NCBI RefSeq assembly: GCF_900215245.1
Contig: NZ_LT907842.1
Coordinates: forward strand, 62,001 to 126,000
Source of the DNA: Pseudomonas fluorescens
Lineage (GTDB): Bacteria > Pseudomonadota > Gammaproteobacteria > Pseudomonadales > Pseudomonadaceae
DNA: 64,000 nt
Direction: 5' to 3'
Made by a program: the position numbers and the translations under genes. Shown piece by piece: positions 1 to 8,642 of this stretch. How positions within the stretch are numbered: the first letter of the stretch is position 1; every line of letters begins with the position of its first letter. The notes under the pieces were generated by a model. The model did not search any database, was not told the origin of the DNA, and was given only the letters and a program-made list of their open reading frames with translations.

Positions 1-72
1 AAAACGCCCACCAAGACCCGACCGTTCAGCGCCGACTCACTGGAACTCATTAATGCCTACGCCAAAACGTGA
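1..72 (+). CDS. C-terminal end of an unidentified protein (cut by window edge)
   Basis: An open frame enters from the left edge and ends with TGA at 70-72, giving 23 residues ending LELINAYAKT. It overlaps the start of the next gene by 20 bases, which is typical of co-transcribed neighbours. Too little is visible to name the family, and it may be a chance open frame. Confidence 0.35.
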   Translation, partial: KTPTKTRPFSADSLELINAYAKT

Positions 73-403
73 CAACGCCCGCCTCGAACGCCGCCTGGTC
101 GCCACGCTGACCGAAGCCTGTGAAACCGCCAAAGCCGAAATCCCGGGCTTTGACTGGCTGACCCACACCGTCGATTACGCCGCATTCCCGCAAAGCCTGC
201 GGGTGATTTGGGTGTTCGACACGCGCGCCAACAAAGACCACGCCTTGGCCAAGGGTACCGACCAACGCATGCGGGCGCTGACCGCCGCCGCACTGCACGA
301 CGCCGAGGTGGCTGGGGTGAACATTGATCGCTGTGTGCGCTTCGACTCCGAAGAGGAATGCCACGCTCAGCAGGGCGGCGATTGGCGTCGGCGCCTGGCG
401 TGA
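53..403 (+). CDS. Conserved hypothetical protein, 116 aa
   Basis: A short soluble protein with a basic N-terminus (PTPKRDNARLERRL) followed by an alpha/beta-looking body (FDWLTHTVDY, LRVIWVFDT) and an acidic, Cys-containing end (RCVRFDSEEECH). It has no signal peptide or membrane segment. Similar small proteins in Pseudomonas are, as I recall, often annotated as Fis family regulators, but I see no convincing Fis helix-turn-helix, so no function is given. It overlaps the preceding frame by 20 bases and is probably translationally coupled to it. Confidence 0.7.
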   Translation: MPTPKRDNARLERRLVATLTEACETAKAEIPGFDWLTHTVDYAAFPQSLRVIWVFDTRANKDHALAKGTDQRMRALTAAALHDAEVAGVNIDRCVRFDSEEECHAQQGGDWRRRLA

Positions 404-521
404 TGCCCCTCGGCTAAGGCGAGCCGGCGGCCACCGTTGATTTGCCGTGCTTGCCTGGAAGCCACTCGCCATCTACCGGATAATGCCACCTCGCCTTTCG
501 CCGATAAGGACATCCCCTGCC

Positions 522-1772
522 ATGAAGTTGCCCGCCCTCCTCCTGGCTGCTGCCGTATTGCCGTCAATCGCCCATGCCGACGACGCCGCCCTGACCGACA
601 CGCTCAAGGCCTTCACCCGCTGCGACGCGAGCTTCTTCTCCAGCCTCAACACGCACCGCGATGCCTGGCAGGCCTATGCCCCACTCCAGCAGGACAAGGA
701 CTTCACCTGGATCGCCGTCAGAAACCGCGCCGACCGCCAGGCCAGCCAAGTGCCGATCAGCGCGCCGCCCATCGCCGGCTTGAAGCTGTTGTCGTATGCC
801 GATGAGGTCACCAACCTCGGCCCGTTGGGGCTTTACTATTACTGGGGGTTCATTGTCGACGGCGGTGTTGACGAGGTTGCCCTGCGCCTCGCACCGCTGC
901 TCGCGCAACCGGAGTCACTGCAAAAAGGCGCCAAGGAATACACGCGCAGCGAGCTCAAGGTCGGCAACGCCTGGCGTGCGATCAAGCCCCAGCCGGGCAA
1001 GGCGCCGGGAACACGGCAGGTGGAGCGCGTACTGATCGTGGAGCCGGAAGGCACGCAAGGCACCCAATCGCGTGTCAGCTGTTCGGTACAGGGCGGCGTG
1101 AATGCCGGGGTGCTGGCGCAGCTGCGTCCGGACATCGCGCCGGTCGACTACCCGCGCACCCAGGTCGAGCCCAGTTTCACTGAGGTCGACGTACCGGCCA
1201 ACGTACGCCAGCGCCTCGACTCACCCCTGCTGCAACCCAAGTTCAAGACGTTGAGCTACCGCTACGTTTCCAAGCGGGGCGATGGCAGCAAAGACCTTCC
1301 CGTCTCGGTGACCTTCAAGGCAGAGGGTGGCTTGCTGGTGAAGAACGAGGCCTATGGCAATACCTTCGACGTTGATCGCCTGACGCAAGCCGACCTGATT
1401 CAGTTGAAGTCGAAGATGAACGGCGTGGGCGATGGGCGCGTGCTGCAAACCCGCGACATCGAGCTGAACGTGCCAACCCGCTGGGCCCCCGGCCAAACGC
1501 TGAGCGCCCGCCTGCAGATGGTGAATGTTCCTGCCCAGCCGACCGATAAGCCCTACGACACCTCGTTGACGTGCACCGTCGGCGAGCGTATCCCGGCACG
1601 CCAGGTATTCGCATCGTTGAACGGGGATGCCATCAAGCTGGCATGCGACCAGGGCGACTACAAGACCTCGCGGGTGTTTATCGAGGACCTGGGCGTGGCC
1701 CTGACGCTGGAGTCGACGTCGAGCGACACGCACTATGTGAACGAATTCATCGCGCTGACAGTGGAGCGCTGA
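522..1772 (+). CDS. Putative exported protein of unknown function, 416 aa
   Basis: The open frame extends upstream, but ATG 522 is chosen because it follows an AAGGA-type ribosome site (about 505-509) and begins a clear signal peptide: K, a hydrophobic stretch LPALLLAAAVLP and an AHA-D cleavage site near residue 19. The mature protein is soluble-looking, with scattered cysteines and many beta-rich segments, and probably lives in the periplasm. I do not recognise a domain. It stands alone between the small upstream gene and an AT-rich gene of different composition. Confidence 0.75.
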   Translation: MKLPALLLAAAVLPSIAHADDAALTDTLKAFTRCDASFFSSLNTHRDAWQAYAPLQQDKDFTWIAVRNRADRQASQVPISAPPIAGLKLLSYADEVTNLGPLGLYYYWGFIVDGGVDEVALRLAPLLAQPESLQKGAKEYTRSELKVGNAWRAIKPQPGKAPGTRQVERVLIVEPEGTQGTQSRVSCSVQGGVNAGVLAQLRPDIAPVDYPRTQVEPSFTEVDVPANVRQRLDSPLLQPKFKTLSYRYVSKRGDGSKDLPVSVTFKAEGGLLVKNEAYGNTFDVDRLTQADLIQLKSKMNGVGDGRVLQTRDIELNVPTRWAPGQTLSARLQMVNVPAQPTDKPYDTSLTCTVGERIPARQVFASLNGDAIKLACDQGDYKTSRVFIEDLGVALTLESTSSDTHYVNEFIALTVER

Positions 1773-1837
1773 CCTGCCCTCGATCTCCTTAAGCTCACAG
1801 CAATCACTTTATATTTCACACGCCTAAGACCAGAACA

Positions 1838-2791
1838 ATGTCCTACAAACAAAATGAAAATGGTTACACCGGTGAAGCGCGATCAAAGGCGTTGTTATCT
1901 AACGACTTCTGGATTCTGACAAGGTCTGTCGATGCAGACTCGGCAGACATTATCGTACAAGAGAAACAACGATCAAAAGAACACGCAATCCACAATAGAG
2001 CCCACACCCCGGCACTGGGCTATGTCCAATCAAAATACTTTGAAGGGCACAACCAGGTCAAAATACACAGAAACTATGTAGACGACCCCATAACGCCTTT
2101 CAGGAAAGGCTATTTCGCACTCATTCATACTAATGACGAGCACGAGAGACACGTGCACTATTTTTTTACCGCGCAAGACATACAAACCCACTGGTATTTC
2201 AACGATAAAAAAGACCACTACTGCTTTTCCCTGACCGCAGACAGAGATTACAGCGAATTCAAAAACCTGTTACCCAAAGCAATAAGAGAACAGATACAGT
2301 CTGGAATAAAGGATTTGAAATACTCAGTGGAAAGCCTCATATGGCGGGACTTTATTGCGCTGAACTCAAACACCCGGTGCCTGGGTTCGCCCGCGGGGCA
2401 GTACATTCTCACTCGCCCTTATGGTTGCCCTACCGCCATTTACGTAGCGCCCAACGGGCAAGCGTCGCCGCTTGATCCTAGAAAAGACCTGTTCCCTTAC
2501 TCCGGCTTTTTTGAATGGGGCTATAACGGCACTGGCCCCAACTTTCTGGCCATTTCATTGCTCGCGCACTTCTTTGGCGGGGACATCCCCGACAACGACT
2601 CCATCGACGCGCTTAAATACAATTTAATTTCACACCTTGAGCGCTTCAACAAAGAAGACATTATCATTGACTCCGATAGAATTCTAAGAGCCCTCGCCTA
2701 TGTACCCGACTCGCCGGTCGATCTGAATTCACACCCCACGCTTCTAAGCCTCTACAACGAGGCGCAAAACAGATACAAAAAATACGTTTAA
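1838..2791 (+). CDS. Foreign-looking protein: DUF4365/nuclease-like N-terminus plus DUF6166-like C-terminus
   Basis: 317 aa. Residues 8-70 carry the pattern GE (E13), a strand ending D37-I-I-V, then VQSK (Q64-x-K66). This resembles the PD-(D/E)XK-type core of DUF4365 proteins. Near residues 225-241 is FEWGYNGTGP followed by LAISLLAHFFG, which resembles the conserved core of DUF6166. The gene is visibly AT-richer than its neighbours, with many AAA, ATA and AGA codons, so horizontal transfer is likely. It is a single gene with no obvious partner; 66 bases separate it from the upstream gene. A role in defence is inference only. Both domain assignments are by pattern and need profile searches. 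Confidence 0.6.
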   Translation: MSYKQNENGYTGEARSKALLSNDFWILTRSVDADSADIIVQEKQRSKEHAIHNRAHTPALGYVQSKYFEGHNQVKIHRNYVDDPITPFRKGYFALIHTNDEHERHVHYFFTAQDIQTHWYFNDKKDHYCFSLTADRDYSEFKNLLPKAIREQIQSGIKDLKYSVESLIWRDFIALNSNTRCLGSPAGQYILTRPYGCPTAIYVAPNGQASPLDPRKDLFPYSGFFEWGYNGTGPNFLAISLLAHFFGGDIPDNDSIDALKYNLISHLERFNKEDIIIDSDRILRALAYVPDSPVDLNSHPTLLSLYNEAQNRYKKYV

Positions 2792-2913
2792 ACCTGACAA
2801 CTTTCCCAACACCAAAGTATTGAGGTTATCAGCGTAAAGGGCCAGGAAAGGGAGATGCAGCTCGCGTGCAGTGAACATGCTCTCCCCCTGCCGTGCCTAT
2901 TGCCTAGGCGTCT

Positions 2914-3540
2914 CTATTTGGCGAACGCGTATTCCCCACCTTGCTCCACCGCCTTTTGATAAGCCGGGCGTGCCTGGAAGCGTTGCACCCAGGCGGCCAG
3001 ATTCGGGTAGGCCTGCAACTTGCCCTGCGCCTTGGCGATTTCGCCGATAAAGCTCATCTGGACATCTGCGCCACTCAGTTCGTCACCGACCAGGTACGGC
3101 GTATCCGCCAGCACGTCGTTCAGGTAGCCGAGGTAATTGGCCAACTCCGATTCGATCCGCGGATGCAAGGGTGCGCCCGCTTCACCCAATCGGCCGACGT
3201 AGAGGTTAAGCATCAGCGGCAGCATGGCCGAGCCTTCGGCGAAGTGCAGCCATTGCACGTATTTGTCGTAGGTGGCGGTAGCAGGATCAGGTTGCAGGCG
3301 GCCTTGGCCGTGGCGGCGAATCAGGTAGTCGATGATCGCGGCGGACTCGATCAAGACGAGGGCACCGTCTTCGATGACCGGGGATTTGCCCAGCGGGTTG
3401 ATCGCCTTGAGCTCAGGCGGCGCGAGGTTGGTTTTCGGGTCGCGCTGGTAGCGCTTGACCTCGTAGGGCAGGCCGAGTTCTTCGAGCAACCAGAGGATAC
3501 GTTGCGAGCGTGAGTTGTTGAGATGGTGGACAGTGATCAT
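2914..3540 (-). CDS. Glutathione S-transferase
   Basis: 208 aa from ATG at 3540, preceded by GGAG seven bases upstream; a start four codons earlier is possible but less well placed. The thioredoxin-like N-terminal domain includes MITVHHLNNSRSQRILWLLEEL, with the Ser of NNSRS as the likely glutathione-activating residue, and the glutathione-binding VIEDG...LIESAAIIDYL segment. An all-helical C-terminal domain follows. Cytoplasmic conjugation or detoxification is the family role; the substrate cannot be read from sequence. It stands alone, downstream of a chemoreceptor on the same strand with a REP-like element between. Confidence 0.9.
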   Translation of the reverse strand: MITVHHLNNSRSQRILWLLEELGLPYEVKRYQRDPKTNLAPPELKAINPLGKSPVIEDGALVLIESAAIIDYLIRRHGQGRLQPDPATATYDKYVQWLHFAEGSAMLPLMLNLYVGRLGEAGAPLHPRIESELANYLGYLNDVLADTPYLVGDELSGADVQMSFIGEIAKAQGKLQAYPNLAAWVQRFQARPAYQKAVEQGGEYAFAK

Positions 3541-3641
3541 GAACGGCTCCATTGGGCAAACGCCAGGGTGTGTAAGAGCAGACTACACCGCCGGCAGGGA
3601 GTGCCCTTAAGAGAATGCATAACCGCGCTCAATATTGCCGA

Positions 3642-3670
3642 TGTGGCGAGCGGGTTTGCCCCGCTCCCCC
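3642..3670 (+). repeat. REP-like element
   Basis: The stretch TGTGGCGAGCGGGTTTGCCC with the following CGCTC forms the short GC-rich dyad (GAGCGGG / CCCGCTC) typical of Pseudomonas REP sequences. It lies between the GST and the chemoreceptor 3' end. The type differs from the two REPINs elsewhere in the window. Confidence 0.65.
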
Positions 3671-3702
3671 CAATCAATAGGCGGCCCGCTGGGGATCGGC
3701 GC

Positions 3703-5760
3703 TCAGTCCAGCCGGAACCGCGCGGTGTTTTCACTCAACGCCTGACTGCCTTTGCTCAGGGTATCGGCTGCCTGGTTGACGGCCCGCGCACCGTCGAGCA
3801 AGCGCCCTGCGGCCTGGTCGACTTGCTGGATATTGCCGCTCACTTCATCCGCCGTCGCGGCTTGTTCCTCTACCGCTGTCGCAATTTGCGCCAGGGTGTC
3901 GGTGACGTTTTGCACCGCGCTGGCGATCTCGCCCAGGCGTGTGCCCAGCCCTGTGACAGACTCCGCGTCAGTCAGCGCCTGGTCGCAGGCGGCGCTCATC
4001 AGGCTCACGGCCTGGCTCACGGTCGCGCGCAGGCTGTCCACCGTGCCGGCGATCTGCGCCGTGGAGGCCTGGGTGCGTTGCGACAGGCTGCGCACCTCGT
4101 CCGCGACGACGGCAAAACCCCGGCCTTGCTCGCCGGCGCGTGCAGCCTCGATCGCGGCGTTGAGCGCCAGCAGGTTGGTCTGTTCGGCAATCCCGCGGAT
4201 GGTATCGACCACCGATTGAATCTGCTGGCCCTGCTGGCTCACTTGCTCCAGGGCGTTAGCCGTGTCGGTCAGGCGCTGGTTGAGTTGCTGGATGCTGGCC
4301 GTGGTGCGTTGGCTGTCACGGCTGCTGTCTTCGGCAATGCGCCGCGTCTGCTGCGCGCTGCCCGAGGCCTGTTCGCAGCTCCTGGCGACGCCCATCGAGG
4401 TGGCCGCCAGCTGCGTCGCGGCGGCCGCAATCTGGCTGATCTGGTGCTGCTGGTCTTCGACCTCGGAGAGCGTGCTGCCCGATTGCGAATTAAGCGTAAG
4501 CACGGCTGAGCCGAGTTGCTGGGTCTCGTGGTTGACACCCAACAGGCTGGTGCGCAGTTGCAGCACCGCAACGTTGAGCGCGGTGCTGATCGCCGCCAGT
4601 TCGTCACGCCCTTCTACCGCCACTTCCACGCACAAGTTGCCGTCGCGCAACGACTCGGCAAGCAGGGTGATGCCACTGGCGCTGCGCCGGATCGAGGCTT
4701 GCAGGCAGCTAAACAAGTACAGCGCGGCCAAGGCCAGCAGGCTGAACGTGGCCGCCACAGGAATAAACTGCTTGAGTGAGCGGTCGTGGTAATAACTCAA
4801 GCGCGCATCCAGTGAGTGCAGCGACTGGCTGCGCAGCGCACCCAACGTGCCCAGCATGCTGTCGACACTGCGGTCGAAGGCGGCGCTGTCGAGCTTGATC
4901 GTGCCGCCAAACACGCCGTCGTCCAGGGTTTTCAGTTCGCTGTCCAGCAACTGCAGGCTGCTGTCGTATTGCGCTGCCCACGTCTCCAGCCCCGGGTATG
5001 GCTTGGCTTTGAGCGAAGCGGCGGCTTTGACCAACTGGTCGCGTGCATCGCCGATACGGCTACGCAGGTCACGCATCTGCAAACGGCTTTGCAGGGTGAA
5101 CTGGCCGGACGCAATGGACGACTGCCCAACGCTTGCCGTGCGCCCGATGCGCTCGATCAAGTCCGGCGTGTGCTGGCTGGAAATCTGCATCAGCAGGTAG
5201 GTTTCCAGCCAGGGATCGAGGATCAGCCCGGCGTCCACGGTGATCTGCTCGCGCAGGGTTTGCATGGCGGTCAGGGCAGTGGTGAAGCGGTCATAACCGT
5301 CCGGCCACCAGCCCACGGTGCGCAGGGACTGCGTGTCCATCCCCTTGACCGTCGCCTGCAACGCCGCAAGACGTGCCAGCGTGTCGACACTGGCGTTCTG
5401 GGCCTTGAGCGTATCCCCCAGGGTTTGCAGGCTTTGCATAATGACCGGGTTGCCGGCATCCACCTTGTCCATCGCCGCCTGGGCGGCGGGCGTCGGCGTG
5501 TGCTGGATGTCCAGGGCTTTCCAGCGGGCGGCCTGGTTGCGTTGCGCGGTCAATTGGCCATCCAGTGCGTCGAGCGCCAACAGTTGGCGAACGCCGGACT
5601 GCTCGCTGGAAATCACCGCGAGTTTGTCGCGGTAATCGTGGCCGATCATCCACAGGCTCCCGGCCAGGGGCAGCATGAACAGGAAGAACAGCACCTGGAA
5701 CTTGCGCGCGAAACCGAAACGGCCGAGCAAGCGGATACCGGGTGATAGAAGAGTGTGCAT
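3703..5760 (-). CDS. Methyl-accepting chemotaxis protein (transmembrane chemoreceptor)
   Basis: 685 aa. A first membrane helix (about 21-39, [18 protein letters not shown]) is followed by a large periplasmic sensor of about 290 residues. A second helix lies near 335-355 ([19 protein letters not shown]), then a HAMP-like segment and a cytoplasmic signalling hairpin. The hairpin tip reads [20 protein letters not shown] with [16 protein letters not shown], which contacts CheA/CheW. The sensor domain is helical and of no recognised ligand class. The C-terminus ([10 protein letters not shown]) has no clear CheR-tether pentapeptide. It is monocistronic, so it presumably feeds a chemotaxis array encoded elsewhere. 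Confidence 0.92.
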   Translation of the reverse strand: MHTLLSPGIRLLGRFGFARKFQVLFFLFMLPLAGSLWMIGHDYRDKLAVISSEQSGVRQLLALDALDGQLTAQRNQAARWKALDIQHTPTPAAQAAMDKVDAGNPVIMQSLQTLGDTLKAQNASVDTLARLAALQATVKGMDTQSLRTVGWWPDGYDRFTTALTAMQTLREQITVDAGLILDPWLETYLLMQISSQHTPDLIERIGRTASVGQSSIASGQFTLQSRLQMRDLRSRIGDARDQLVKAAASLKAKPYPGLETWAAQYDSSLQLLDSELKTLDDGVFGGTIKLDSAAFDRSVDSMLGTLGALRSQSLHSLDARLSYYHDRSLKQFIPVAATFSLLALAALYLFSCLQASIRRSASGITLLAESLRDGNLCVEVAVEGRDELAAISTALNVAVLQLRTSLLGVNHETQQLGSAVLTLNSQSGSTLSEVEDQQHQISQIAAAATQLAATSMGVARSCEQASGSAQQTRRIAEDSSRDSQRTTASIQQLNQRLTDTANALEQVSQQGQQIQSVVDTIRGIAEQTNLLALNAAIEAARAGEQGRGFAVVADEVRSLSQRTQASTAQIAGTVDSLRATVSQAVSLMSAACDQALTDAESVTGLGTRLGEIASAVQNVTDTLAQIATAVEEQAATADEVSGNIQQVDQAAGRLLDGARAVNQAADTLSKGSQALSENTARFRLD

Positions 5761-5990
5761 GGCTGACCGCTCCCGAAAACAACCTGGAAATGACTAGAAG
5801 CAAAATGCCATGTCATTGATTAAGTTGGCTCAAGCAAGATACGGGCCGTTGGTGCAGAGGCCGTAGATAGGCGATGCGGCGCGGCGCAGGTGCACAGGCG
5901 TGCGCGAAAATGGGGCGAAAGCACTCAATGGGCAGAGTGAAACGGTAACTCGCCCCGCCATCACCTGACGCACGCCCCGATACGCGTGCT

Positions 5991-6290
5991 TCAGTTCGTT
6001 GCTTTAACGAGCATGTACTGGCTGAAATTATTAATGTGATCGTCCAGGTTATCCTCCAGCATCATCCGGTACTGATCACAGAAATACTTCAGCATCGCTT
6101 CCCGTGCTTGGGCCATTTCAGCGCCGGATTTGAAATTGCGCGCGCTGGCCCAGGCGTTGAAGCGCGTGGTGCCGAACATCATTGAAGCGCTGACCTCGCC
6201 GAGGTTTTCGCAGGTTTTAAGCTGTTCGTTCGACAGTTCGATATGGGCGTCTGCACGGTCGTAGAAGGCTTGGTCGGTGGCGTCGGCCAT
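5991..6290 (-). CDS. DUF3144 family protein
   Basis: 99 aa starting MADATDQAFYDRADAHI at ATG 6290, with AGGA eight bases upstream; the longer frame lacks such a site. The pattern FYDRADAHIELSN...ARNFKSGAEM...YFCDQYRMMLEDNLDDHINNF is that of the small DUF3144 proteins of gamma-proteobacteria. It is predicted to be a soluble, all-helical cytoplasmic protein of unknown role. It sits downstream of the HisRS-like gene, separated from it by a strong hairpin (6351-6372). Confidence 0.85.
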   Translation of the reverse strand: MADATDQAFYDRADAHIELSNEQLKTCENLGEVSASMMFGTTRFNAWASARNFKSGAEMAQAREAMLKYFCDQYRMMLEDNLDDHINNFSQYMLVKATN

Positions 6291-6350
6291 GATCGGGTTC
6301 CTGGAGGGCAAATGAGGCCGCTATTGGAGCATATCCGGCCGCCGCCGAGG

Positions 6351-6372
6351 AGACGCCTCCGGGGAGGCGTCT
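6351..6372. terminator. Strong inverted repeat, probable terminator of the HisRS-like gene
   Basis: AGACGCCTCC (6351-6360), a GG spacer and GGAGGCGTCT (6363-6372) form a perfect 10-bp stem immediately after the stop of the HisRS-like gene. There is no long T tract on the minus strand, so intrinsic termination is plausible but not certain. Confidence 0.55.
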
Positions 6373-6379
6373 TTGAACC

Positions 6380-7007
6380 TCACATCAAGGCCAGCACCAA
6401 CCGCTCAAGCCCGATGCCGAAACCGGCGCCCTCTCGATACGCGCCGCCGCCCACGACTTGCTGTTGCGCGCCCAACGTGGGGCAGCGCACTTCGAAGCCA
6501 TTGCCTTGCAGGTAGTAACTCAACCCGCGCTTCACCGCCAGGTTCAGCTCATAGTCGAGCCCCAGCGTATTCAAAAACCCGCTGCAAAGGGCCTGGCTGC
6601 GCTGCAACGCCAACCCAGGGTCGGGGCTGAGAATCTCCAGGCCAAGCTGGGTGAATTCGCGATAGCGGCCGGCTTGCGGCCGTTCATATCGGTAACACCG
6701 TGCCACGTAGAAAAACATCGCCTCTGCTCGCCCATTCAGCAAAACGGCGCTGCGTTCCTGGAACAGCGCGGTGGCTTCCGGGATCAGGCAGCACGGGCGG
6801 CCTGCCTTGTCGGCGAAGGCCCACATCTGCCCGATGATTTCACTGCCGCCGGCTTTTTCGATAAACGTGTCCTGGCCCCACAACGCGGGGACGATGGCTT
6901 CTTCAGCGCCCGCTTCGATGAAGATAGCTCCGGAAGCGGCCCTCAATTTCACGCATCATTTGCGCTTCTTTACCCGTCACAATTCGCGTTCCGCGCAGCA
7001 TGGTCAT
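6380..7007 (-). pseudogene. Short HisRS/HisZ-like class II synthetase core, frameshifted
   Basis: Translation begins at ATG 7007 (GGAG nine bases upstream) with MTMLRGTRIVTGKEAQMMRE, which resembles the N-terminus of histidyl-tRNA synthetases. At about 6927-6935 the reading frame must move by +1 to continue with AIFIEAGAEEAIVPALWG. The rest has class II motif 2 (CYRYERPQAGRYREFTQ) and motif 3 (GFGIGLERLVLAL). Corrected length is about 208 aa, half of HisRS: the insertion and anticodon-binding domains are absent. It may be a HisRS-derived accessory protein inactivated by one extra base, a sequencing indel, or a product needing frameshifting. A His-codon leader and attenuator precede it. Confidence 0.75.
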
Positions 7008-7040
7008 GTGTTGAATCTCCATTTTTTCAAGGCAATAAAA

Positions 7041-7059
7041 AAGGCGCCGTGGGCGCCTT
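7041..7059 (-). terminator. Attenuator terminator upstream of the HisRS-like gene
   Basis: On the minus strand, AAGGCGCC, a 3-base loop and GGCGCCTT form a perfect 8-bp stem followed by TTTTTTATTG. This is an intrinsic terminator placed between the His-rich leader peptide (stop at 7081) and the structural gene start (7007). Its upstream arm GGCGCC can instead pair with GGTGCC at 7119-7124 (one G-U pair), which gives an antiterminator. Confidence 0.85.
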
Positions 7060-7080
7060 GGGGGGTGGTTCATTGAGTGA

Positions 7081-7176
7081 TCAGAGGTTCTGATCAATCC
7101 GTGAGCACAAGCAACCGCGGCACCTGAGGGAAGGTCCGTGATGATGATGGCGGTTGCTTGGCGAAAATTCAGTCAT
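7081..7176 (-). CDS. Histidine leader peptide (attenuation control)
   Basis: A 31-codon ORF starts at ATG 7176 with AGGA seven bases upstream and ends with TGA at 7081-7083. Residues 10-13 are His-His-His-His (codons CAT CAT CAT CAC, 7138-7149). The His run is bracketed by a perfect 10-bp inverted repeat, AAGCAACCGC / GCGGTTGCTT (plus-strand 7150-7159 and 7109-7118), which forms the 1:2 stem of a classical attenuator. A ribosome stalled on His codons would free arm 2, let it pair with the terminator arm, and allow read-through. Its ATG overlaps the trmK stop codon (ATGA). Confidence 0.85.
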   Translation of the reverse strand: MTEFSPSNRHHHHGPSLRCRGCLCSRIDQNL

Positions 7177-7904
7177 GGGCTGATCCTGGCACAGTCCTGG
7201 GAACCATGACAAGCCAACAGCGCAGTAATCCAGCGTATGTGCTGGGCGATCTCTTCGCGCTTGTGCTCCGGCACGGCCTGACGCGCCTGCTCAAAGCCGG
7301 CCAGGGTCTTCTGCTTTTGGCGCAGCGTGCGCTGCCATTTGGCCAGGAACACCGGGCTACGCGCCTGCAGGTGCAGAGGGCCGAAGTACAGCTGTTCGGC
7401 GCTGTAGGTGACCGGCTCGGCACGCTCGGCGACGATGATCTCGTAGTAAAACCGGTTTTCCCGCAGCAGCTCCTCATGCAGGATCGGGTAGCCGTTGTCC
7501 ATCAGCCACCGGCGCAAGGGTTGCTCGCCACCGTTGGGTTGCAGGATCAGGCGTTCGCGGCCACTCAAATGCGCCGCGCCGCTGGCGAGGATGTCGCGAA
7601 TGGTCTCGCCGCCCATGCCGCAGAGGCTGATCGCGGTGATGCCGTCGCCTGGCTCGATGGCCGCCAGACCATCGGCCAGGCGCACGCGGATGTGCTGTGC
7701 CAGGCCGTTGTCGCGCACCGTGCGCTCGGCTGCGTAAAACGGTGTGGTCGCGACCTCTCCCGCCACCGCCGCCGTGATCACACCACGGCGCATCAGCGCC
7801 ACCGGCAGGTAGCCGTGATCCGAGCCGATATCGGCCAGGCGCGCACCCAGCGGCACCTGCGCCGCCACGCGCTCCAGGCGCATGGACAATGTGTGTTCGT
7901 TCAA
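7173..7904 (-). CDS. trmK: tRNA (adenine-N1)-methyltransferase, TrmK-like (COG2384)
   Basis: 243 aa. The TTG start at 7904 is chosen because AAGGAA lies six to seven bases upstream and MNEHTLSMRLERVA matches the known N-terminus of the family. The SAM-binding Rossmann motif is ADIGSDHGYLP (about 24-34), with CGMGGETIRDIL and LILQPNGGEQPLRRWL further on, all family hallmarks. The B. subtilis relative methylates A22 of tRNAs at N1; the same role here is by homology. Its TGA overlaps the ATG of the His leader peptide, so transcription through trmK would enter the attenuator. Confidence 0.88.
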   Translation of the reverse strand: MNEHTLSMRLERVAAQVPLGARLADIGSDHGYLPVALMRRGVITAAVAGEVATTPFYAAERTVRDNGLAQHIRVRLADGLAAIEPGDGITAISLCGMGGETIRDILASGAAHLSGRERLILQPNGGEQPLRRWLMDNGYPILHEELLRENRFYYEIIVAERAEPVTYSAEQLYFGPLHLQARSPVFLAKWQRTLRQKQKTLAGFEQARQAVPEHKREEIAQHIRWITALLACHGSQDCARISP

Positions 7905-7928
7905 CGGTTGTTCCTTATCACCACAAAT

Positions 7929-8642
7929 TTACTCACCCGAAAACCGGTCCCGGCTGTTGGTCAGGTGCAACACCATGGCCGCCCGCGCCGCATCAGGGTC
8001 CTGACGCTTGATCGCATTGAAGATCGCCTCATGCTCCAGGTTTGCCAACTGCCCCAACTTGGCGAAATCCGCCCCGCCGCGTTCAACGCCCTTGACCTGA
8101 GTGCGCGGGATCATCGCATTGCCCAGGTGCAGCATGATCTCGGTAAAGAAGGTATTGCCGGTGGCCTCGGCGATCAGTTGATGAAAGCGTTTGTCCTCTT
8201 CCACGCAACTGTCGTGGTTGGCGAGCGAGGCCTGGTAGTCGTTCAGCGCCTCGCGCATGCGCGCCAGTTGCTCGTCACTCCGGCGCAGGGCGGCCAGCGC
8301 CACAGCCTGCACCTCAAGGCCCAGGCGCAGTTCGAGCATGTTACGCACGCTGGCGACGGTGTCCACATGCAAGCGCAAACCCTGCTGGGCATGCGGCTCC
8401 AGCACGAAGGTGCCGATGCCGTGACGCGTCTCCACCAGCCCGGAAGCCTGCAGCTTGGAAATCGCCTCGCGCACCACCGTGCGGCTCACGCCGTGCTCAA
8501 GCACGATGGTGGATTCCGACGGCAGTTTTTCACCCGGTTTGAGCTGCCCGAGCAGGATGCGCTGGGTCAGCGCGTCGACCACGCCCTGGGCCAGGTTATT
8601 GGGGCGTTTACGCACAAGGCTTGGGTTTTCAATGGGCATCAT
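7929..8642 (-). CDS. GntR/FadR-family regulator, probable glucarate repressor
   Basis: 237 aa. The N-terminal winged helix (about 15-80) includes LAQGVVDALTQRILLGQLKPGEKLPSE and SRTVVREAISKLQASGLVETRHGIGTFV, the GntR signature. The C-terminal half is the helical FadR-type effector domain (FCD), with VEEDKRFHQLIAEATGN and a terminal helix ending LTNSRDRFSG. It is divergent from the glucarate transporter gene across a 335-base region that holds two copies of a 13-base motif, so repression relieved by glucarate or galactarate is the natural inference. Two adjacent ATGs make the exact start uncertain by one codon. Confidence 0.9.
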   Translation of the reverse strand: MMPIENPSLVRKRPNNLAQGVVDALTQRILLGQLKPGEKLPSESTIVLEHGVSRTVVREAISKLQASGLVETRHGIGTFVLEPHAQQGLRLHVDTVASVRNMLELRLGLEVQAVALAALRRSDEQLARMREALNDYQASLANHDSCVEEDKRFHQLIAEATGNTFFTEIMLHLGNAMIPRTQVKGVERGGADFAKLGQLANLEHEAIFNAIKRQDPDAARAAMVLHLTNSRDRFSGE

